64,000 nt of DNA from Polaromonas glacialis (GTDB lineage: Bacteria > Pseudomonadota > Gammaproteobacteria > Burkholderiales > Burkholderiaceae_C), in NCBI RefSeq assembly GCF_000709345.1, contig NZ_KL448323.1, positions 1,644,912 through 1,708,911 of the forward strand, read 5' to 3'. Shown here in pieces: positions 53,295 through 62,274 of the stretch. The first letter of the stretch is position 1. Each line of letters starts with the position of its first letter. A model generated the notes under the pieces. It saw only the letters and a list, made by a program, of their open reading frames with translations. It made no database searches and was not told the DNA's origin. Made by a program: the position numbers and the translations under genes.

Positions 53295-53415
53295 ACAAGG
53301 TCAGCGAAATCTAGTTTCTGCCTGACGATTTCCGCAATGGCGCCGGGTAACAGCGGCGTCATGTCCGATGGTTTTGCGCTGTACATTTGGCACAATACGG
53401 CTCAGAAAGACCGCC

Positions 53416-54330
53416 ATGCACCACCGTATCAGCGAAGAAATTACCTTCCGCAAGCTGGAGGTTTTGCTGGCCTATATGGAAACCGGCAACCTGTCGCGTG
53501 CGGCCGAGCTGCTCGATGTCAGCACGGTCAGCGTGCATCGCGCGCTGCATTCGCTCGAAGAAGGGGTGCGCTGCAACCTGTTCCGCCACGAAGGCCGCAA
53601 CCTGTTGCCCACCGATGCCGCACAGGTGCTGGCCGAAGTGGCGCGCGACGTGCTCAAGCTGATGGCCAACGGCATCAACGCGACCCGGCAGGCCGGTGGC
53701 TATGCGGCCGACAGCATCAGGATTGGCTCGCTCTATTCGCTCACCATCAAGACCGTGCCCACGCTCATCATGGGCCTCAAGCTGCGCAAGCCCGAATTGC
53801 AGACCGAACTGATTCTGGGCTCGAATGCCGACCTGCTGCAAAAGCTCAGGCAGGGCGTGGTCGATGCGACCCTGATGACGGTGCCAGAAGGCGAGGCCGA
53901 CATTGAATCCATTGCGCTGTTCGACGACGACATCTACTTTGCAGCCCCCGTCGGCTCCCGCTACGCGAACCTGAACTCCGTGGACCTGAGCTCCTGCGCC
54001 GACGAGCGCTTTGTCAGCCTGACCGAGGGCTTTGCCACCTACTCGGGCTTCATCGAAGCCTTTCGCGTTGCCGGCTTCACGCCCAACATCGCCATGAAGG
54101 TAGGCGACATCTTCTCGCTGATGAACCTGGTCAGCGGCGGCATTGGCTGCACGCTGCTGCCGGGCCGGGTGCGCGACGTGATTCCCAACAAAGTGCAGCT
54201 GATCCCGCTGCAGCCCAGGTTCCTGATGCGCCAGCACATCGGCCTGAACTTCCTGCGCACCCGCGAGCGCGACCCCAACCTGCTGGCCCTGGCGTCGGTC
54301 TGCCGCCTGTCCAGGCAGGCGCTAGCGTGA
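53416..54330 (+). CDS. mdcR: LysR-family malonate utilisation regulator MdcR
   Basis: A 304-residue LysR-type activator. The winged-helix domain includes FRKLEVLLAYMETGNLSRAA and ELLDVSTVSVHRALHSLEEG, and the effector-binding domain follows. It lies immediately upstream of madL-madM and at the far end of the mdc genes, and its sequence fits the MdcR group of malonate regulators. It would activate both the transporter and decarboxylase operons in response to malonate. The ATG at 53416 was chosen; the upstream frame is unrelated. Confidence 0.9.
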   Translation: MHHRISEEITFRKLEVLLAYMETGNLSRAAELLDVSTVSVHRALHSLEEGVRCNLFRHEGRNLLPTDAAQVLAEVARDVLKLMANGINATRQAGGYAADSIRIGSLYSLTIKTVPTLIMGLKLRKPELQTELILGSNADLLQKLRQGVVDATLMTVPEGEADIESIALFDDDIYFAAPVGSRYANLNSVDLSSCADERFVSLTEGFATYSGFIEAFRVAGFTPNIAMKVGDIFSLMNLVSGGIGCTLLPGRVRDVIPNKVQLIPLQPRFLMRQHIGLNFLRTRERDPNLLALASVCRLSRQALA

Positions 54331-54511
54331 CTTCAGGGTTAACCCTCGACTGTTTCATCCACTGAAATCGTGACGCCAGCGCGTTAATTGATCTGCCTTG
54401 ACGCCGCCGATAAAGTTGCGGCCAAGAAGCCAACGCGGCAAGCCTTCCGGCTCGTGCGGGACCCGGTTTCGACTATCCGGCCGCACAGGCCGCACAAAGG
54501 AGACAAGCATC

Positions 54512-54925
54512 ATGATCATCTACGGGGTAGCGCTGCTGTCCATCTGTACCTTGCTCGGAGTACTGATCGGCGACCTGCTGGGCGCGGCAATCGGTGTCAA
54601 GGCGAATGTGGGGGGCGTCGGTTTCGCGATGCTTCTGCTGCTGTTTGTTTCCGAGCATCTCAAGGGCCGCGGCCGCTTCGTGCAGCAGTCGTCGCAGGGC
54701 GTGGCTTTCTGGACGGCCATGTACATCCCGATCGTGGTGGCCATGGCGGCGCAGCAAAACGTGCTGGGCGCGATCAAGGGAGGCCCGATGGCCCTCATCG
54801 CCGGCGCCCTGGCGACTGTGGTCTGCTTCGCGCTGATTCCGGTCATCGACCGCATCGGCAGGCCTAAACCGCAGTTGGCAGAGCAGCAGCCGTCCGGCCA
54901 GCACCGCCCAGGGGAAACAGCATGA
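54512..54925 (+). CDS. madL: Malonate transporter subunit MadL
   Basis: A 137-residue membrane protein with four hydrophobic helices (starts MIIYGVALLSICTLLGVLIG; later AFWTAMYIPIVVAMAAQQNV). It forms with MadM a two-component sodium/malonate symporter first described in Malonomonas. AAAGGAG lies upstream of the ATG. The stop overlaps the madM ATG as ATGA. This replaces the single-component MdcF carrier found with the Klebsiella mdc genes. Confidence 0.93.
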   Translation: MIIYGVALLSICTLLGVLIGDLLGAAIGVKANVGGVGFAMLLLLFVSEHLKGRGRFVQQSSQGVAFWTAMYIPIVVAMAAQQNVLGAIKGGPMALIAGALATVVCFALIPVIDRIGRPKPQLAEQQPSGQHRPGETA

Positions 54926-55695
54926 CCGGCACGCTTGACACGTTGACCAACGTGCTCGTCAAGAACGGGCTGCTGACGGCTTTCGCGGTCGTGGGCATCA
55001 CGATGTGGGTGTCGTACGTGCTGTCGGCGCGGCTGACACGCGGCCACCTGCAGGGTTCGGCCCTGGCCATCATGCTGGGGCTGCTGATGGCCTACATCGG
55101 CGGCGTCGTGACCGGCGGCAAGAACGGCGTGGTGGACCTCAAGCTGCTGAGCGGCGTCGGGCTGCTGGGCGGCGCCATGCTGCGCGACTTCGCCATTGTG
55201 TCAACCGCCTATGGCGCCACCCTGACGGACATGCGCAAGTGCGGCGTCAGCGGCATTGTCTCGCTGTTCCTGGGCGTGGTGCTGTCCTTTGTCGTCGGCG
55301 GTGCCGTGGCAATGGCTTTCGGCTATACCGACGCGGTCAGCATTGCCACCATCGGCGCCGGCGCGGTGACCTACATCGTCGGGCCGGTCACCGGCGCGGC
55401 CATCGGCGCCAGCTCCGAGCTGATCGCGCTGAGCATCGCGGCGGGCCTGGTGAAGTCGGTGATGGTCATGATCGGCACGCCTTTCTTTGCCAAGTACATC
55501 GGCCTGGACAATCCGCGCACGGCCATGGTTTTCGGCGGCATGATGGGCACCACCAGCGGCGTCTGCGGCGGCCTGGCGGCGGTGGACCCCAAGCTGGTGC
55601 CCTACGGCGCCATGACCTCGACTTTTTATACCGGACTGGGTTGCCTGATGGGGCCGTCGGTGCTGTTCTTCGCCACCCGGGCGTTGATCGGGTAA
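54922..55695 (+). CDS. madM: Malonate transporter subunit MadM
   Basis: A 257-residue inner-membrane protein with about nine hydrophobic helices, including GLLTAFAVVGITMWVSYVLS, GGKNGVVDLKLLSGVG and FGGMMGTTSGVCGGLAAVDP. It is the larger subunit of the MadLM symporter. It is translationally coupled to madL. The gene converges with mdcH, the end of the decarboxylase operon, with a palindromic repeat between them. Confidence 0.93.
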   Translation: MTGTLDTLTNVLVKNGLLTAFAVVGITMWVSYVLSARLTRGHLQGSALAIMLGLLMAYIGGVVTGGKNGVVDLKLLSGVGLLGGAMLRDFAIVSTAYGATLTDMRKCGVSGIVSLFLGVVLSFVVGGAVAMAFGYTDAVSIATIGAGAVTYIVGPVTGAAIGASSELIALSIAAGLVKSVMVMIGTPFFAKYIGLDNPRTAMVFGGMMGTTSGVCGGLAAVDPKLVPYGAMTSTFYTGLGCLMGPSVLFFATRALIG

Positions 55696-55749
55696 TGCGA
55701 ATTCAACCTGATCGTTCATCACGGCGTTCAAGGCGACTGACGGCTTTCC

Positions 55750-55815
55750 GCTACTGAATTGATAGCCTCTTGCGCAGCCTACACCTGCGCAAGAGGCCTA
55801 TTTGATGCTTAAAAG
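55750..55815 (+). repeat. Dispersed palindromic repeat between madM and mdcH
   Basis: A clean copy: GCTACTGAATTGATAGCCTC, with CTTGCGCAGCCTACACCTGC and GCAAGAGGCCTATTTGATGC. CTCTTGCGCAG and CTGCGCAAGAG pair as 11-bp arms, so it may also serve as the terminator for the two converging operons. Confidence 0.78.
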
Positions 55816-55956
55816 TTGCGGGCTCGTTAAAACCGGACGTGCTCCAGGCTGGAGCAGCCCCCTTCACGGCGTTGAACCCCATGGCTCACGCCGCCGTGCT
55901 TTTGCAGAGCCGGCGGCGTTTCTACATCCATCTTCCGCATCCATTCACCCCGATGC

Positions 55957-56892
55957 CTATTGTTCGCGCTGCCGCTCCCGCGCCATCAGGACCGCCAGGG
56001 TGTCGGAGCGCGTGTCGGCGGCGGCCACCGACAGGGCCTCGGGAAACGCCAGCGCGCCGAGCTTGGTCAGCACGCTGCCCGGCGGCATTTCCACGCTCAG
56101 GCGAACGCCCTGCTCGTGGGCCAGCACGGTGGTGTCGTGCCATTTCACCGGCAAGGCCATGTTGCGCGCCAGGTCGTCGGCGATGCGGGCGGGCGACGCC
56201 AGCGCGCGGCCCAGGCTGGCGCTGAAGTAGCGCAGGCGCGGCGCGGCCACCGGCACGCCGGCAAAGGCCAGCGCCAGTTCGGCGGCCGGCGCATCGAGCA
56301 GCGGGCAATGCGACGGGACACTGATCGCCACCGGCTTGGCGGCGTAGGCGCCCAGCGTCTGGGCCAGTTCGGCCACGCGCGCCATGGCGGCGTGTTCGCC
56401 GGCAATCACCAGTTGCGTCGGGGCATTGATGTTGGCCAGGTACACGGGCGATTTGGGGGAATGAATTCGGGCGATGAGCGGCTCCAGCGCGGCCCGCTCC
56501 AGGCCCAGGATCGCGGTCATGCCGTAGCCGCCGGGATAGGCCGCCTCCATCAGCCGGGCGCGCCGCTCGACCTGCCGCAGCGCATCGGCATAGGACAGCA
56601 CCGACGCCACCACCGCCGCCGGATAAGCACCCACAGACAGGCCGGCGACAGCGTCGGGCGGACCGGCCTCGTGGATCAGGTGGCGTGCCGTGGCAACGCC
56701 GGCGATCAGCAAGGCGAGCTGGACCGCGACCGACGAGCGCAGCGCCTCGGCGCTGTCCAGCGCCAGCGCGTCACGGCCCAGCACGTCGCTGGCTTCGTCC
56801 ATCACCTCGCGAACGAGCGCGTTCCGCGGCAGCGTATGCAGCATGCCGGCGCGTTGCGCGCCCTGGCCCGGAAAGGTGAACAGGATGCTCAT
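55957..56892 (-). CDS. mdcH: Malonyl-CoA:ACP transacylase of malonate decarboxylase (MdcH, epsilon)
   Basis: A 311-residue acyltransferase of the FabD type. It starts ILFTFPGQGAQRAGML, has the nucleophile serine in VAGLSVGAYPAAVV and the catalytic histidine in ISVPSHCPLLDAPA. It loads malonate onto the MdcC carrier from malonyl-CoA, starting the catalytic cycle. It is last in the mdc operon and overlaps mdcG by 4 bp. Confidence 0.93.
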   Translation of the reverse strand: MSILFTFPGQGAQRAGMLHTLPRNALVREVMDEASDVLGRDALALDSAEALRSSVAVQLALLIAGVATARHLIHEAGPPDAVAGLSVGAYPAAVVASVLSYADALRQVERRARLMEAAYPGGYGMTAILGLERAALEPLIARIHSPKSPVYLANINAPTQLVIAGEHAAMARVAELAQTLGAYAAKPVAISVPSHCPLLDAPAAELALAFAGVPVAAPRLRYFSASLGRALASPARIADDLARNMALPVKWHDTTVLAHEQGVRLSVEMPPGSVLTKLGALAFPEALSVAAADTRSDTLAVLMARERQREQ

Positions 56893-57584
56893 GCCGGCAT
56901 GGCGCGGCAGGCGGCATCGAAAAAAGCCACATCCGGAACCGACCAGGCGTCATCGGTCAGGATCGGGCCACCGCTGGTCTTGAGCAGGACCGGCCCGCCG
57001 GTGCGAACCCATTCCTGCAAGGCAAAGGCGCCGAACGGCGTCTCGACCTGCGCATCGACGCGCGCCGCGACATTGCGCAGCAGCTGGGCGGCCGCGCGCA
57101 GCGCATCGGCATCGGTCGCCAGCGGCGCGCGCAGGATCAGGTCCAGGTCGCTGTCGGGGCGCAGCACGTCAAGGCCGCTGGCCAGCGAAAAGCCGACGCC
57201 GCCGGTCACGCCCCACGCCAGCGGCAGGGCATCCAGCGCGGGGCCGAGCCGGGCCAGCGCCTGCAGGCAGGCCAGCGGCGATTCGTGCACCCGGGCACGG
57301 CCTGCCGCGCTGCGTGCAATTTCCTCCGGTTTGAGCACCCGCACGACGTCGCGAGCCGACAGCCGTGCCGCGCAGCGCTTGCTGCGCGTGCTGCCGCGCA
57401 GCCCCACCGGCACTTGGGCCGGATCGGCCAGCGTGGCCCGGCGCACCACGACCGGCGCCACGGCAAGCCAGGCCGGCGTGGCCCACGGCGGCGGCGCTCC
57501 TGAAAAAATCAGTGCTGACGCATCTTCCAGCCACAGCAAATCGTGCGGCCTGTAGCCAGGATCGAGCGTGGCCGGCGAAGTCAC
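56889..57584 (-). CDS. mdcG: Malonate decarboxylase holo-ACP synthase MdcG
   Basis: A phosphoribosyl-dephospho-CoA transferase of about 231 residues that attaches the prosthetic group to Ser25 of MdcC. The family signature is YRPHDLLWLEDASAL at the start and the nucleotidyltransferase-like pair in RPDSDLDLILRAP. GTG at 57584 lies 4 bp after the mdcE stop; upstream sequence in this frame overlaps mdcE and is not family-like. The ribosome-binding site (GAAGG) is very close to this GTG, so a slightly later start is possible. Confidence 0.88.
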   Translation of the reverse strand: MTSPATLDPGYRPHDLLWLEDASALIFSGAPPPWATPAWLAVAPVVVRRATLADPAQVPVGLRGSTRSKRCAARLSARDVVRVLKPEEIARSAAGRARVHESPLACLQALARLGPALDALPLAWGVTGGVGFSLASGLDVLRPDSDLDLILRAPLATDADALRAAAQLLRNVAARVDAQVETPFGAFALQEWVRTGGPVLLKTSGGPILTDDAWSVPDVAFFDAACRAMPA

Positions 57585-57588
57585 CCCT

Positions 57589-58395
57589 TCACCATTGCGC
57601 GCGCAGCTTCTCGCGCACCAGCGTTGACGCCTGCCGGTTGGCGCCGCCCAGGCGGCTGCGCAAGTCAGGCGCGGGGTCGGTCTTGATATTGTCCAGCGCG
57701 GCCACGAGCGCGCCATGCACCAGCTCCACGTCGGCGGCCGACGGCTGTTCGGCGCTGTCCACGTCCACCAGCTTCCACAGCAAGCCCAACGTGGCGTAAC
57801 TGGCAATGTCGTAGGCCATCGGCGGCACGTCGGCCGCCAGCCGCTCCAGGTCCTCGACGCTGCGCAGCGTCACGCGGGCGGCGGCGGCCTTGCCCATCGC
57901 ATGCACCATCACGCCGTCGTCCTTCAGCGCAATCAGCCGGTTGGCCTGGTAGCCGTGGGCCAGGAAGGCGCCGGACATGGCCTTGCCGACGATCAGGCCG
58001 ATCACCGGGTGGCCGTGCTGGCGCGCCTGCGCATAGGCCCCGGCCGCGCCGGCCAGCGCCTGGTGGATGCCAAAGGCCTCCTCGCGCCGGCCATAGGCTT
58101 GGCTGCTGACGTCGATCACCGCGACGATGGCGCGTTTGGCGCCGTCTCGATCCGCCGCGATGGCCTCGTGCACGGCCTGCGCCAGCGCCCAGCCTTCGAT
58201 CAGTCCGGTCTCGCCGGTGCGGGCGCGCGGGTAGCTGCTTTCGGCGTCCGGCACGACCGCGATGTAACGCGCCGGCTGGCCCGCCAGCGGCGCGTCCACC
58301 ACGCGCACCGACGGCGGGTAGCCGGGCAGGCCAGTGGTGTTGCCGGTCAGGGCGGCCAGCCAGGTGGCGCCACGGCTCAAAGGGTTTTCATTCAT
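57589..58395 (-). CDS. mdcE: Malonate decarboxylase gamma subunit MdcE
   Basis: A 268-residue carboxyltransferase-type subunit that pairs with MdcD to release CO2 from malonyl-S-ACP. Signatures include LIVGKAMSGAFLAHGYQANR and MVHAMGKAAAARVTLRS. ATG at 58395 overlaps the mdcD 3' end by 8 bp. The C-terminus ends REKLRAQW. Confidence 0.93.
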   Translation of the reverse strand: MNENPLSRGATWLAALTGNTTGLPGYPPSVRVVDAPLAGQPARYIAVVPDAESSYPRARTGETGLIEGWALAQAVHEAIAADRDGAKRAIVAVIDVSSQAYGRREEAFGIHQALAGAAGAYAQARQHGHPVIGLIVGKAMSGAFLAHGYQANRLIALKDDGVMVHAMGKAAAARVTLRSVEDLERLAADVPPMAYDIASYATLGLLWKLVDVDSAEQPSAADVELVHGALVAALDNIKTDPAPDLRSRLGGANRQASTLVREKLRAQW

Positions 58396-59266
58396 GCTTG
58401 GCTCCTGCGCTGTTGACGTGGTTGACGTAATAGACCTGCCGCACGATGTCGGGCGTGGCCTGGACACTCGCGTCGTAAGACGCCAGCCGTTCGAGGTACA
58501 GGCCGTACTGGTCGCTGCGCTCGACCTTGGGCCGGCCACGCCGCAGCAGACCGACGACGGTATTGCGGATTTCCGTGGTGTCGTCCTGAACATAGGCATC
58601 GACCAGCCCGGTGCGAAAACGCTGCTCGCCCCCGGTGAAACTCCAGATGAACGGCCGGTCGCGCGAATCGTATTCGGCGATGCCGGCTTCCTGCTCGATG
58701 ACCTGCGGCCCGTTCAGGCCCAGCCGCGCCTCGCGCGTGACCACCAGGTAGCTGCACAGGCCGGCGGCAATCGACATGCCGCCGAAGCAGCCCACGCTGC
58801 CGGCCACCACGCCGATGACCGGCTGGTATTGCCGCAAATCGACAATCGCCGAATGGATCTCGGCAATCGCGGCCAGGCCCAGGTTGGCCTCCTGCAGGCG
58901 CACGCCGCCGGTTTCAAACAGGATCACGGCGCGCGTCGGCACGCCCTGGCGGTTGTCCCCGGCGGCCAGTTCCAGCGCGCCGGCTATTTTTGCGCCGCCG
59001 ACCTCGCCCAGGCTGCCGCCCTGGAACGCGCCTTCAATCGCCAGCACGACGGCCGGCTGGCCGTCGATCCGACCCTTGCCGACTACCACGCCGTCGTCCG
59101 ATTGCGTGACCACGCCCTGCCGCGCCAGCCACGGCGAGGTCACGCGCTCGAACGGGTCGATGAGTTCGCGAAACGTTCCGGCATCGAGCAGCGCGCGCAC
59201 CCGGGCGCGGGCGTCGAGTTCGACAAAGCTGCCTTGCCCCATCAGGCTCAAGGGTGAATTGCTCAT
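58388..59266 (-). CDS. mdcD: Malonate decarboxylase beta subunit MdcD
   Basis: A 292-residue crotonase-fold subunit related to acetyl-CoA carboxylase beta. It starts SFVELDARARVRALLDAGTF. An oxyanion loop lies in VVAGSVGCFGGMSIAAGLC, with MPROD-like features around LGLNGPQVIEQEAGIAEYDS. It forms the decarboxylase heterodimer with MdcE. The ATG overlaps the mdcC stop by 4 bp. Confidence 0.94.
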   Translation of the reverse strand: MSNSPLSLMGQGSFVELDARARVRALLDAGTFRELIDPFERVTSPWLARQGVVTQSDDGVVVGKGRIDGQPAVVLAIEGAFQGGSLGEVGGAKIAGALELAAGDNRQGVPTRAVILFETGGVRLQEANLGLAAIAEIHSAIVDLRQYQPVIGVVAGSVGCFGGMSIAAGLCSYLVVTREARLGLNGPQVIEQEAGIAEYDSRDRPFIWSFTGGEQRFRTGLVDAYVQDDTTEIRNTVVGLLRRGRPKVERSDQYGLYLERLASYDASVQATPDIVRQVYYVNHVNSAGAKHE

Positions 59267-59586
59267 GATGCTTCTCCTGCCGCAGCGTCGCCCAGTGCCT
59301 GGAAAGCCTGCGCCACGCGCATGCCGACCACGCCCGGCGTCGCGCCAAAGTCATTGATCTCAAGCGCTACCGCAGGCCATCCCTGCGCATCGGCCTTGAA
59401 CAGCCGGTCAAGCTGCGCCTGCCAGACTGCGCCATAGCCATTGACCGATGTCGTCACGCGGACGCGGGTCTGCCCCGGCGTGCCCGGCTCCAGCAGCACT
59501 TCGAGGTCGCCGGAGCCAACCACGCCGACCATCACTCGCCCGCCAGCGGGCTGCCCCGCCTGGTACTGAAAATCAAAGGTTTCCAT
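59263..59586 (-). CDS. mdcC: Malonate decarboxylase acyl carrier protein MdcC (delta)
   Basis: A 107-residue acyl carrier protein. S25 in VGVVGSGDLEVLLE aligns with the Klebsiella MdcC serine that carries the 2'-(5''-phosphoribosyl)-3'-dephospho-CoA group. TTSVNGYGAVWQAQLDRLF and INDFGATPGVVGMRVAQAF are the other conserved stretches. ATG at 59586 places S25 exactly. It lies 8 bp after mdcB. Confidence 0.94.
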   Translation of the reverse strand: METFDFQYQAGQPAGGRVMVGVVGSGDLEVLLEPGTPGQTRVRVTTSVNGYGAVWQAQLDRLFKADAQGWPAVALEINDFGATPGVVGMRVAQAFQALGDAAAGEAS

Positions 59587-59594
59587 AGAAGCTT

Positions 59595-60473
59595 TCAAAA
59601 AAGTGAAGGCCTGCGGACCCGAAGGTCCAGGCGATCGAGGAACAAGGTAGCGGCCAGCAGATCGGCCGCACCGCCCGGCGAGGCATTCAAGGCCAGCGCT
59701 CGTGCATCGAGCTGATGCAACAGACGCCGGCCCGTCAGGCTGGCCACGCCGCCTCCGGCCAGCACGGCGGCGGCATCGTCTTGCAGCGCCCGCAGCGCGG
59801 CCGGCCCGGCCCGGGACAGCACGCAGGTGTCGTCCAGGCCACTCAGAATGGCCAGCAGCGCATTGAGCCGGGATGCCGTCTCGCTGTCGCCGCGTGAGCG
59901 GCTGCGCTGCAGCTCGGGCAGACCGCGCTCGATGACCTGCGGAAAGCCAGCCTGCGCCTGGCCGCGCGCGCCGGCCACGCCAAAGTCGCGGCAGGCGCGT
60001 TCGCCCTTGTTGCCGGTTACACGCGGTGCGTGGCGATCCGGCAGTTGGGCGATGGTGGCGGCAAGCCGCGCCGTTCGCGCCGGGCTGGCCGCCTCCAGAT
60101 CCATCGCTGCGCCCGCCACCAGCAGGCCCATCGCCCAGATCGCGCCTCTATGGGTGTTGATGCCCTGCGTGGCCTTCATCATGGCCGCCTCGGCTTCGCG
60201 GCCAAGCCGGCCCAGCGATTCGCGCAGCGCCAGCGTGGGCGCACCGGCAGCGCAGGCGGCCTCGGCCATTTCAGCGAATGCCGGCGTCAGCGCGCGGGCC
60301 GAGCGGCACATCAGGTCCAGGTCCAGGTCGGTGTGGGCGCCCCGGCCCCGGCGGTCCACCAGCCCCGGCTTGGGCGTCAGCCGCACTTCATCGAGCAGCG
60401 CGCCCACCGCCTGCGCGGCCAGCCAGGTCGAGCCGCCCTGCGCCGGGGAAAATGCAAGGTCCAGCGCCGCCAT
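59595..60473 (-). CDS. mdcB: Triphosphoribosyl-dephospho-CoA synthase MdcB
   Basis: A 292-residue enzyme that condenses ATP with dephospho-CoA to make the MdcC prosthetic-group precursor. The CitG/MdcB signature is LTPKPGLVDRRGRGAHTDLD, with KATQGINTHRGAIWAMGLL and VTGNKGERACRDFG further on. The ATG overlaps the mdcA stop by one base (TGATG). A much longer open frame upstream in this register is an antisense-style artefact across mdcA. Confidence 0.93.
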   Translation of the reverse strand: MAALDLAFSPAQGGSTWLAAQAVGALLDEVRLTPKPGLVDRRGRGAHTDLDLDLMCRSARALTPAFAEMAEAACAAGAPTLALRESLGRLGREAEAAMMKATQGINTHRGAIWAMGLLVAGAAMDLEAASPARTARLAATIAQLPDRHAPRVTGNKGERACRDFGVAGARGQAQAGFPQVIERGLPELQRSRSRGDSETASRLNALLAILSGLDDTCVLSRAGPAALRALQDDAAAVLAGGGVASLTGRRLLHQLDARALALNASPGGAADLLAATLFLDRLDLRVRRPSLF

Positions 60474-62131
60474 CACCAGCTCCTGAACCGGGCCGGCGGC
60501 TCGTACAGCCCGCCCGACCAGTCCACCAGATCGGCCATGCTCTTGGCCGCTAGCAGCGAGCGCGTGGCTTCGGAGCGGTTCACGCCCAGGTCTTCGGGCA
60601 GCGCAATAAGCCCTTCGCTGCGCATGCGGCGCGTCTGGGCCGGGTCGTGCCGCAAGCCGATGGGCGTGACGCCCGCCACGGCGGCAATCATCGCGCGGCG
60701 CTGCTCCAGCGACTGCGCCTTGTAGAGATAGGCAATGCCTTCCTCGGTCAGGACATGCGTCACGTCGTCGCCGTAGATCATCACCGGCGCCAGCGCCATG
60801 CCCGAATCCTTGGCGACTTGCACCGCGTCGAGTTCCTCGACAAAGGTCGGCTTGCCACCGGCCTGGAAGGTCTCGACCATCTGCACCACCAGCTTGCGGC
60901 CCTTCTCCAGCGGGCTGTCGGTCTGCAGCATGTCCAGCCAGGCGGGCGTGCAGTGGCGGCGGCCGCCGGGTTGGTGGCCCATGTTGGGCGCGCCGCCAAA
61001 GCCCGACAGCCGGCCCCGCGTGACGGTCGAGGAATGGCCGTCGCCGTCGATCTGCAGCGTCGAGCCGATGAACAGGTCCACCGCGTACTGGCCGGCGAGC
61101 TGGCACAGCGCGCGGTTCGAGCGCATCGAGCCGTCGGCGCCGGTGAAGAACACATCGGGCCGCGCCGCGACGTACTTTTCCATGCCCAGTTCGCCGCCGA
61201 AGGAATGCACGCTCTCGACCCAGCCCGACTCGATGGCCGGGATCAGCGAAGGGTGCGGGTTGAGCGCCCAGTGGCGGCAGATCTTGCCCTTGAGCCCGAG
61301 CGACTCGCCGTAGGTCGGCAAGATCAGTTCGATCGCGGCGGTGTTGAAGCCGATGCCGTGGTTGAGCGACTGCACCTGGTGGCGCTCGTAGATGCCGCGA
61401 ATCGCCATCATCGCCATCAGGATATGCACCGGCTTGATCAGGCGCGGGTCGCGGGTGAACAGCGGCTCGATGAAAAACGGCTTGTCGGCCTTGACCACGA
61501 AGTCGATCCACGAACCCGGAATATCGACGCGCGGCAGGTCGCCCACGTCGTCCACGATCTCGTTGACCTGCGCGATCACGATGCCGTCGCGAAAGGTCGC
61601 TGCCTCGACCAGCGCGGGTGTGTCCTCGGTGCTGGCGCCGGTGTAGAGGTTGCCGGCGCGGTCGGCCGTGAAGCCGGCGATCAGCACGACGTTCGGCGTC
61701 AGGTCGATGTACAGGCGCGCATACAGCTCGATGTAGGTGTGGATGGCGCCGATCTCTAACTGCCCGTCTTCAAGCAGCTGCGAGATGCGCAGGCTCTGCG
61801 AGCCTGCGTAGGAAAAATCGAGCTTGCGGGCAATGCCGCTTTCAAACAGGTCCAGGTGCTCGGCGCGGCTGACGCTGGGGATGATCATGTGCAGGCCATT
61901 GACGCGCGCCGGATCAACCTGGGCCAGCGAACGCGACAGGAAATCGGCCTGCTTCTGGTTGTTGCCCTCCAGCACCACGCGGTCGCCCGGCGCAATCAGC
62001 GATTCAAGGAAGGAAACAATGTCGGCGGTTGGAACCACCCGCCCGTCGGTGAAGGCGGCGGCGCGCGCCAGGCGCCGTTTCTTTTCGGTCCGGCGGGTAT
62101 CCCACGACCGGTTGCTGGGTTGAGTCTGCAT
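60473..62131 (-). CDS. mdcA: Malonate decarboxylase alpha subunit MdcA
   Basis: A 552-residue acetyl-S-ACP:malonate ACP transferase, the subunit that swaps acetate for malonate on MdcC. Signatures are RVVLEGNNQKQADFLSRSLA, NVVLIAGFTADRAGNLYTGA, ESVHSFGGELGMEKYVAARP and SGFGGAPNMGHQPGGRRH. ATG at 62131 starts MQTQPSNRSWDTRR. It is first in the leftward operon; its promoter must lie in 62132-62274. Confidence 0.95.
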   Translation of the reverse strand: MQTQPSNRSWDTRRTEKKRRLARAAAFTDGRVVPTADIVSFLESLIAPGDRVVLEGNNQKQADFLSRSLAQVDPARVNGLHMIIPSVSRAEHLDLFESGIARKLDFSYAGSQSLRISQLLEDGQLEIGAIHTYIELYARLYIDLTPNVVLIAGFTADRAGNLYTGASTEDTPALVEAATFRDGIVIAQVNEIVDDVGDLPRVDIPGSWIDFVVKADKPFFIEPLFTRDPRLIKPVHILMAMMAIRGIYERHQVQSLNHGIGFNTAAIELILPTYGESLGLKGKICRHWALNPHPSLIPAIESGWVESVHSFGGELGMEKYVAARPDVFFTGADGSMRSNRALCQLAGQYAVDLFIGSTLQIDGDGHSSTVTRGRLSGFGGAPNMGHQPGGRRHCTPAWLDMLQTDSPLEKGRKLVVQMVETFQAGGKPTFVEELDAVQVAKDSGMALAPVMIYGDDVTHVLTEEGIAYLYKAQSLEQRRAMIAAVAGVTPIGLRHDPAQTRRMRSEGLIALPEDLGVNRSEATRSLLAAKSMADLVDWSGGLYEPPARFRSW

Positions 62132-62187
62132 GCTTGCTCCATAAAATCGCTTTGAAAGCAACCATATTCGAGCGGGCTGGCCGGATC

Positions 62188-62211
62188 AATGAACCTTGCC
62201 GTGGATTCATT
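62188..62211. promoter_or_regulatory. Candidate MdcR binding dyad upstream of mdcA
   Basis: AATGAA (62188-62193) and TTCATT (62206-62211) form an interrupted dyad 57-80 bp upstream of mdcA, a normal distance for a LysR activator site. A different dyad, TTTCATCCACTGAAA at 54353-54367, precedes madL. The shared element is TTCAT/ATGAA. The assignment is speculative. Confidence 0.3.
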
Positions 62212-62274
62212 ACGCTGGGCGCAAAGGTTGCGGCCGGGAAAGTCGAAAAAACCATGGTCGGCGGCAGGCAGGCC

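Noticed and set aside
55960..57555. 531-codon open frame antisense to mdcH and mdcG
   Set aside because: Opposite two recognised genes with tight operon overlaps; the composition is typical of shadow frames.
59595..61511. 638-codon leftward frame extending mdcB upstream through mdcA
   Set aside because: The upstream half overlaps the well-conserved mdcA in another frame and is Arg/His-rich without motifs; mdcB starts at 60473.
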